Assembly: GCA_963971425.1 (NCBI GenBank)
Contig: OZ020524.1
Location: forward strand, 3,753,773 to 3,817,772
Direction of reading: 5' to 3'
DNA: 64,000 bases
Source: Bryoerythrophyllum caledonicum
Taxonomy: Eukaryota > Streptophyta > Bryopsida > Pottiales > Pottiaceae
The position numbers were made by a program, and so were the translations under genes. Position 1 is the stretch's first letter. Each line of letters starts with the position of its first letter. The notes below the pieces were generated by a model. That model was given only the letters and a program-made list of their open reading frames with translations, was not told the origin of the DNA and did not search any database. Shown piece after piece: positions 57,561-64,000 of this stretch.

Positions 57561-58449
57561 AAGTTGGACCACTCACCAATTCAATCAAATATCCCACACA
57601 ATACACTTATTAGAAGAACACCCACAAGACCACAAAAAACAAATGGTCGAATACTTAATCCCATTCCAAAAACCAATGCAATGTTTTCTGAAGAAAACTT
57701 TATACAAATAGACTTTCAACAACAACAAACAACTCTCACAAAACCAATGGCTTCAAGCTTGTAATACACTAATAAATAATATCTCCAACACCCTAGAGAA
57801 AACATGTAAAGCCCCATCCATATCTCAACTAACAAATAGAGCATCCAAACAAGGAGGATACTTACCACAAAAACTTTCAAAAAAGTGGAAACATCAAACC
57901 ATTTAAAAAACAATCAAAATTGTTAAAAACAACCCACAATGGTCTACTCACCCCATTTGCCAAGAAATACAAACTCTCCAACACACACAAATCCGACCAC
58001 GGCCTCTATCCCACACATCACCAAGTGAATGGTTACATAATATTGCACTAATTGCCAATAAACAAGCCAAGAAAATAACTACCAAGTATTCCAGAGATAA
58101 TGTCAAAAAAACCATCTCTAAATACATGCAATTATATGAAACCAGCCCTAAAAAAATTAATAGAAGAGTCTTCAAAAATAATGATTCTCCACCACTAGAT
58201 TGTATCACCAACCAACATAACAATGTCTAAACTAGTCCAGAAGACATTGCCAATGAGATTTACAACCAACAAACAAAAAACAACAGACCTACCGTACCTA
58301 CATGTTACTACTCACGAGACCACCCACCTACATGTACATGTGCCGTAAGACAATATCCATGGCACGATCTTGACGGCTTCACCATAGATAAACTGGGTGA
58401 ACCGCAAATCCCACTACACACTTATTTTAATCATACCACATATGATGCA

Positions 58450-59742
58450 TGCCTCAAAAATTTAGGCAACAACAAAGCCCCAGAATCAGACCGCATCCCA
58501 AACTCTATATTAAAACTAATGCCCCAGAGATTCCACATACTTCTCTCCTTATTTTTCTCCCAGTGCTACAAACAAAAATAAATTTCCATGTCATGGAAAA
58601 CCAGTTATACAATACTACTATACAAAAAAGGGACCCTCCAATGCTTCCAAAACATAGACCAATTGCCTTAGCTAACACTATCTATAAACTCTTCACAAGC
58701 ACAATCACATCCATATTATCTTCATATGGAGAAAAACACCAAATCCTATATTACGGTAGCCAAGAAGGATTTTGTGCAGAAAAAAGTACCGCTATGCAAC
58801 TCCAAACCATAATAGCAGCTCTTGAAGACGCACGTCTTACAAACCAAGACATATATATCATATAAATCGACTTCAAAAATGCATTTGGCTTCATTGACCA
58901 TGTAAGACTACTAACAATTATATCTGACCTCGGATAGCCCATCGACGCAGTTGGACTAGTTTGTAATATTTACTCCCACTCATCTACTTCAAAGTTCATA
59001 CGTAGGAGAATATTTTGGAACAACTTGCCCTATCCCCATACAAAGAGGCACTATACAAGGCGATACCTTAAGCCCATATCTATTCATTATTTTCCTCAAA
59101 TCTTTACTCAGATGGATGCAAAGGGGAAATAACGGATACACCTTTGGAACATCACAAGTCACCATTAACTCGGCCGCCTATGCTGACAACCTTGCCACCA
59201 TAGCCAATAACGTAAAATCACTACAAACTCAACTCCATAAAATTGACAAATTCTGCAATTGGTCCGGTATGGATGTTGGCACCCAAAAATGCGCCGCCAA
59301 GGGATGTCCAAATAAATCCAAAATGAACCCCACTGCATTCAAAGCCCTTATGCAAACCGCCAACATAAAATATCGTAACCAACCCATCCCTACTCTACAC
59401 CAAAATGAATTGTACATACTATACCTAGAAACACACCTTGTCCCCTCACTAAAATGGAGGATACAAATTCACATCACTACCACAAAACTTACTAAACAAT
59501 GCAAAGAATTACTACCATGCCTAGCCACCATGAAACAAAAAATAAAAATGGTAGACACAGTACTTAGACCCGGAGTAGCATACAATTTCTACGCAGTTCC
59601 ATACTCCATGCCTGCTATAAAAAAACTAGACAAAAAAATCATAGCCATACAAAAATCCATTTGTGGCCTCCCTAAATGTATGTCAAATGTCATAACCCAA
59701 CTCCCACAAAATTTATTTGGACTAGAAGCTTTTTCTCTTTAA
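58450..59742 (+). pseudogene. LINE reverse transcriptase, broken
   Basis: Motifs in order: NNKAPESDRIPNSILKLMP (about 58,468), RPIALANTIYKLFTS, GFCAEKSTAMQLQ, IDFKNAFGFIDH, QRGTIQGDTLSPYLF (about 59,042) and SAAYADNLATIANN (about 59,170). The polymerase box reads YADN instead of YADD, and IDFKNAF has the usual first Asp. Several stops and frame changes occur (for example near 58,580, 58,863 and 58,990). The enzyme would copy LINE RNA at the nick; this copy is inactive. Confidence 0.8.
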
Positions 59743-60230
59743 AACGCTTACCTCCGATGTATAGGCGAACAACTTCAAAATGCACTAAATGACAAAGGTA
59801 GACTTGGCAAGATTTACAAAGGACTCATCCACTCCATCCTTGCCAAATATGGTGGCGCTAAAAATATCCTTAGAATAAACAAAGTCGATTATATTGGATC
59901 ACCAATCACCCGAACACTTTTCCTACTAGAAAATGAAGCTAATGTGTACTCTAGAAGCACACTCACGGACTTCCTTTTAGAATCCTCACCTTTGGAACAA
60001 GTGTGGCTACAAGAGCCTCAAAATGACACAAGAATTAATCAACACTTCCCCCAAAAACTCCTACATAAACTTCTTTCACTAAATATTACTGACTTAAAAC
60101 AAATTACACTACCAAATGGAACACACATTATGAACCACAACAACTTCAAAACATTTCATGCTACATGTACAGTGATTTTTCACCACTCTAAGGAAATACC
60201 CAAGTATACCCACCTCTCATAGGATTCGTT
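59743..60230 (+). pseudogene. LINE ORF2 C-terminal remnant
   Basis: The frames after the reverse transcriptase read NDKGRLGKIYKGLIHSILAK and LLSLNITDLKQITLPNGTHI. They have the style of LINE C-termini without a zinc knuckle I can see. The frame ends at the TAG near 60,220. Confidence 0.5.
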
Positions 60231-62407
60231 ACGGGGATGATCATACGCCTAGTTTTAAGTAATTAGAGCTTAATTGTGTAGTTGAAAGCTATCCTTTTGG
60301 TTAATTCTTAAGGTTATCTATCTATTCTTAGGAAATTAGGGCTGTTAGCATCACTCTTAAGGGGCCCACAACAAAGTCTAAAACCCAAGGATCTCTCGTG
60401 CCTTAAAAAGGTACATTAGTCCTTTTAAGATTGTGCTTATGCCACTAATTCTTAAGCATATGCCTCACTGGGCTAATGGAAACTTCCATTAAGTCTCATT
60501 GCATTGGTTCCTTAATTACAGTCTTTAAGAATTCAAATTCTTACCTCATGCAACAATTGCTCCACTTTACACGTCCGTCCACTCGGCCCATGCAGATACG
60601 TTCTTAAGCAAGTGTTAGTTTCACAAACTACACAAAGTAAGAGTGATCTTAAGACAAGCACTTCCCGTGCTCTATTCTTAAGAACTACTCTTTAAGACTT
60701 AAGGACTTAAGACAACAACTACACTCACACACATCTATCTTCTTTAGAATCTAACATTCAAATATTTAATGATGACTCTCCATCATTCACATGCTTATCT
60801 TTAATTCTTATTACATTAACTTAAAGACAATTATGCATGATTAATTCAATCCCAATAATTAATTCAATGTTACATTAATTCCACATATTCAATTATGATT
60901 TATTCATGAAGTACATAATAACACATAATTAATCCACAATGATTAGAGTATTTCTCTAATCTATAACATGAAGTTCAAAATGTAATGCATTTATGCATAA
61001 TACTTGACTCACAATCAAGACATGATGCAATGCAATTTACAATTATAAATTAATTACATTCACAACACAAAACAAGTAAACAACAATATTCAATTAACTT
61101 GAGATTCTTACAACCATAAGATCTCTCATACTAGCAACACGAGCTAGGGCTCATTCCATCTTCACTCGAGGTAATGGCAAAGAATGCTAAAAATTCAAGC
61201 TAGTCATTCAACTCAACATCCAAGAGGTACACCTCTTGGAAAGAGGTTTTCCCTAGTATTAACCATTAAGATTAATTCCACTAAATCTTCACATCTCTTC
61301 ATATCTATTCATGAAAAGGTACACCCTACCCAAAGGGTGCGAGTTCAACCCTTTTCCCATTATTTCCTTATTCTTGGATATGAATAGGTACTTTCCACTT
61401 AATTAACTACTTAGTGTAACTTAATCATTAATTTTTTAATTCTTCATATATCTACAACCCTTTTTACACTTAATTTTTGGAAAAAAGCTAATTTTGTCAT
61501 TTTGGCTCTACATAGCCCTCCTCTTAGCTTGGAGACGTCCTCGTCGACTTCAACGACTTTTGTCCTTGAACTTGATCTTTCGCACTCCATCTTCCTTTCT
61601 ATCATTTTCTTGTAGTCTCTTTAAGCTCCATATAGATTTCTTCTTACTTGTCTTTATTCTCTAAGAATTATTGATTTTCTTTATTTGCTTTCCATTGTTC
61701 TCCTCTTTAATGAGTAAGTCTCATACATACTTGGCTTCAAGTTTCTCCTTTTAACTTAACTCTTTTAGTTAAGTCTTCCATTTGTAGATTTCCATAATTT
61801 TTTCATTTTAGCTTTGAATTTTTTCATTCTCTTTTAAATCTTCATTTTTAATTTCCATTGCTTTCCAAATTTTTCTTTTCAATTTATTTTTTCTTCCATA
61901 TCTTCCTTTATATTCCACTTGCAATCATTTTTTATATTTTTATTTTTTTTAATTTTTTTCTTTTCACTTCATTCATCATTTTTTCTTCAAATTTAGAAAA
62001 TTAACACTTATTAGTCCTCACATCTCTTGATTAGTAAATTAGTAGTGCATCCTCACAACTAATTACTAATCCTAGATTACTAATCTTCTTTCCACAATCT
62101 TTTATTTCTATTTTCTAACTTGTGTGAGCTATCCTATCATACAATTCAAGTAGTGTGTGTATTACTTCACCACTAATCGTCTCATCTACATTACTCACAT
62201 TGTTTTCCATAGCCTTTTTGCTTCATCTCTCAATATTATCATGTTCTCTCTTATTTTTCCCTTTCATGATACTCTCTCATTAGAATTATCATGTTCTCTC
62301 CTTCTTATTTTTCCTTTCTTTAATTCTAATTGCTAAGTTCTAACAATTCTTTCTTATTTTCGACTCAACATCTTTTAGTTATTATTATTATTATTATTAT
62401 TATTATT

Positions 62408-62460
<53 letters not shown>

Positions 62461-63585
62461 ATTAATTAATTTATTTATTTTTAAATTATTTTTTATATAT
62501 ATTTTTTTACACAAATTGTTAAAAAACAATTTGTTATTTTCTGTGTAAAGATTTATCATTAATTACATGGATAGTTTAAGGTCATCTCGGACCAATTCTT
62601 AATCTCATACAAACTTCTTCTTGGTTATAAGATAGGTGACTATCTTAATTGTTCTTACTTTTCTAACTATCAACTCTTAGGTTTTAAGCCTATCTTGTTC
62701 TTTTTTAGACTATAAACTAGGTTTCATGGTTTGCAGCTCTCAATTTTTGGTTAACTCAGGTTCTAATCAAATTGTTCTTTTTAAGGCAAGATCACTAAAC
62801 TTCGTATTATTTAAAGATTTATGTTTTTGAAATACTATTCTTAAGACATTGTTCTTAAGACATTGTTCTTAAGATTTGGTCCTTGAGGTTCTGTTCTTAA
62901 GGTTTTTAGACTTAAGTTATTTTGGAACAGAGTTTTAAAGACATACTCTCATGGCATATGTGAAGAGCTACCTTAAAACATATTCTTAAGGCAACATACT
63001 GCTACCTTCACCACTTAAGATTTTGGAGGTTGCTTAAGGCATGGTCGGTGTATTCCATTTTCATACATCATGTTTGGAATTTCCAGCCACATAGAACGCA
63101 GTTGAACTTTTCTTAACAGCATCAATTATTTTCACAAATTCTTCTAGTCTAAATACTCAGCAGCACTATGCAACTTCCGGAACTTTATCTTTAGTTTCAT
63201 GATAAACCAATGTTATTTAAAAATAATGTGTTCTTTATAACAACTTGTTGTTTCTCTGTATATAAGTGTGTATAAAGAACACAGTGTAATGTCATCTTCC
63301 TCATGATCATCGTCATTCTTCAGGTGAATCCTTCATAGCTGGTTCCATAATTTTCAGTGTCTATCTCGATACAATCTCATCGGATGCAGATTGATAATCA
63401 CTTCATAATTACATTTAAAAGAATCAGTTTGTGACATTCTTTTCATGGTTTGTCAAAAAGGTTTGTCTTTAATGCACAGTTAATAGCAGTTTACTACACT
63501 TCTAGGTGCAAAGGTTACAGAAAATCAGGTTATGTTCCTCATGCAACCGAAAAATAACTAATAAGAGTGACTTTGGTTGCTGCCA
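60231..63585. other. AT-rich non-coding region with many TTCTTAAG words
   Basis: I see no gene in about 3.3 kb. Words such as TTCTTAAG, TTAAGAC and their complements recur far more often than expected at 60,290-60,720 and again at 62,780-63,030. The first cluster includes a CTTAAG-rich AGACTTAAGGACTTAAGACA stretch near 60,694. The purpose is unknown. Confidence 0.5.
62378..62456. repeat. (TTA)n and (TTTA)n microsatellites
   Basis: About nine TTA units are followed by about thirteen TTTA units. Confidence 0.95.
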
Positions 63586-63588
63586 TTT

Positions 63589-63632
63589 ATCCCATATCGT
63601 TTGTCAAGGCTCCTGGAGTCGAGTATATATAT
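63589..63632 (+). promoter_or_regulatory. Plant snRNA-type promoter (USE plus TATA box)
   Basis: ATCCCATATCG at 63,589-63,599 matches the plant upstream sequence element RTCCCACATCG at 10 of 11 positions. TATATATAT lies at 63,624-63,632, 24 bp after it. That spacing is the Pol III type (U6, 7SL, plant telomerase RNA); Pol II snRNA genes have roughly ten more bases. Confidence 0.55.
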
Positions 63633-63656
63633 GGTCACGATACCAAGGTCTTCGTG

Positions 63657-63810
63657 AATCGGCCTAGGTGGCCTGGTCATCTTGAGATGCGAGTAGCGTA
63701 CTGACGTGGCAGCCCCTGGGCGCTTGTGCCGGGTACAGCTCAACTCTCAGATCCCGCCCCACCTCGCTTTAGTAGAGCCTGTAGATACAGGGAGCTGTAG
63801 TGCAGCTTTT
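63657..63810 (+). ncRNA. Candidate Pol III small RNA gene
   Basis: A GC-rich island of about 155 bp begins at the expected distance from the TATA box and ends in CAGCTTTT, a Pol III stop. Likely hairpins: CCTG-TAGATA-CAGG and AGCTG-TAGTG-CAGCT directly before the T run. I do not recognise the RNA; it lacks U6, U3 and 7SL words I know and has no visible telomerase template. Start and end are inferred from promoter spacing and the terminator. It could instead be a gene fragment. Confidence 0.4.
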
Positions 63811-63815
63811 CCTTC

Positions 63816-63817
<2 letters not shown>

Positions 63818-63848
<31 letters not shown>
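63818..63848. repeat. Run of 31 thymines
   Basis: This is an uninterrupted T tract just after the candidate small RNA gene. It could act as a second Pol III terminator. Confidence 0.95.
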
Positions 63849-63852
<4 letters not shown>

Positions 63853-64000
63853 ATTTAGCTTCAACCGGATAGTATCACTGTTTCTGAATCCACCTATAAA
63901 CTCCAATTTTTTCTCATGTATATTCTTTGTTGTCACCATGGATACAACCATTTTAAGCCAAACAAGTTCAAATTGGATCATACAGCGTAGGAGCTGAAGT

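Larger units (their letters stand above)
50331..60230 (+). mobile_element. Decayed LINE (non-LTR retrotransposon), split by a Mutator-like element
   Basis: The order is that of a two-ORF LINE: an ORF1-like protein (50,331-52,011), then ORF2 with an APE-type endonuclease (about 56,770-57,560) and reverse transcriptase (about 58,450-59,740). Many frameshifts and stops occur. A 3.35-kb element at 53,196-56,545 separates the start of ORF2 from the endonuclease. The 5' and 3' ends are not certain; I see no clear poly(A) tail or target duplication. Confidence 0.8.

Noticed and set aside
63818-63848. Poly(A) tail of a retroposed transcript
   Set aside because: Read as poly(A) it would precede, not follow, the GC-rich body on the minus strand, and no target duplication is visible.

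Overview
The window looks like nuclear DNA of an early-diverging land plant, most likely a bryophyte. Evidence: an intron-rich TIR-NBS-LRR immune receptor with TIR and NBS wording I associate with mosses and liverworts; a centrin gene (expected where sperm are flagellate); a DUF7869-type transposase-like protein; telomere-like CCCTAA words; and a plant-type USE plus TATA promoter near the right edge. I cannot name the species. Most of the sequence is repeats and mobile elements, many nested.

Layout. Positions 1-44,342 form one very large, decayed inverted repeat. The left arm (1-31,768) and right arm (37,332-44,342) are reverse-complement copies that both carry a centrin-like gene and an unrecognised reading frame. 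The single-copy spacer between them holds the TIR-NBS-LRR gene (32,813-36,966). The arms have since collected different insertions, so each arm preserves the empty site of what struck the other.

The main insertion is an 18,746-bp element at 1,823-20,568 with 28-bp terminal inverted repeats and a TTAA target duplication. It sits inside coding exon 4 of the left centrin copy; the right arm shows the intact single TTAA. It carries a leftward multi-exon unit of unknown function ending in two FCP1/NIF-phosphatase-like domains (9.35-2.46 kb), a rightward DUF7869-type transposase-like gene (16.19-19.73 kb), and a core of minisatellites (10.9-14.9 kb). A degenerate palindrome close to ATCGAAGGATCCTTCGAT is scattered through the element, in most of its introns and in its non-coding parts, and I did not see it elsewhere. 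The genes keep frame over long distances but hold about fourteen premature stops and only two obvious frameshifts.

Other elements: an AT-rich element (about 24.27-30.93 kb) with a nearly complete PIF/Harbinger transposon nested in its end (25,253-30,905; SANT protein plus DDE transposase, TAA target duplication); a second AT-rich copy (45,115-46,509); several MITEs; and a decayed LINE (50.3-60.2 kb) split by a 3.35-kb Mutator-like element with a 9-bp duplication (53,196-56,545). The right end (60.2-64.0 kb) is AT-rich and mostly non-coding, with a candidate Pol III small-RNA gene at about 63,657-63,810.

Only the TIR-NBS-LRR gene, and possibly the Harbinger SANT gene and the small RNA, look potentially functional. 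The centrin copies, the 18.7-kb element genes, the Harbinger transposase and the LINE all carry visible breaks.
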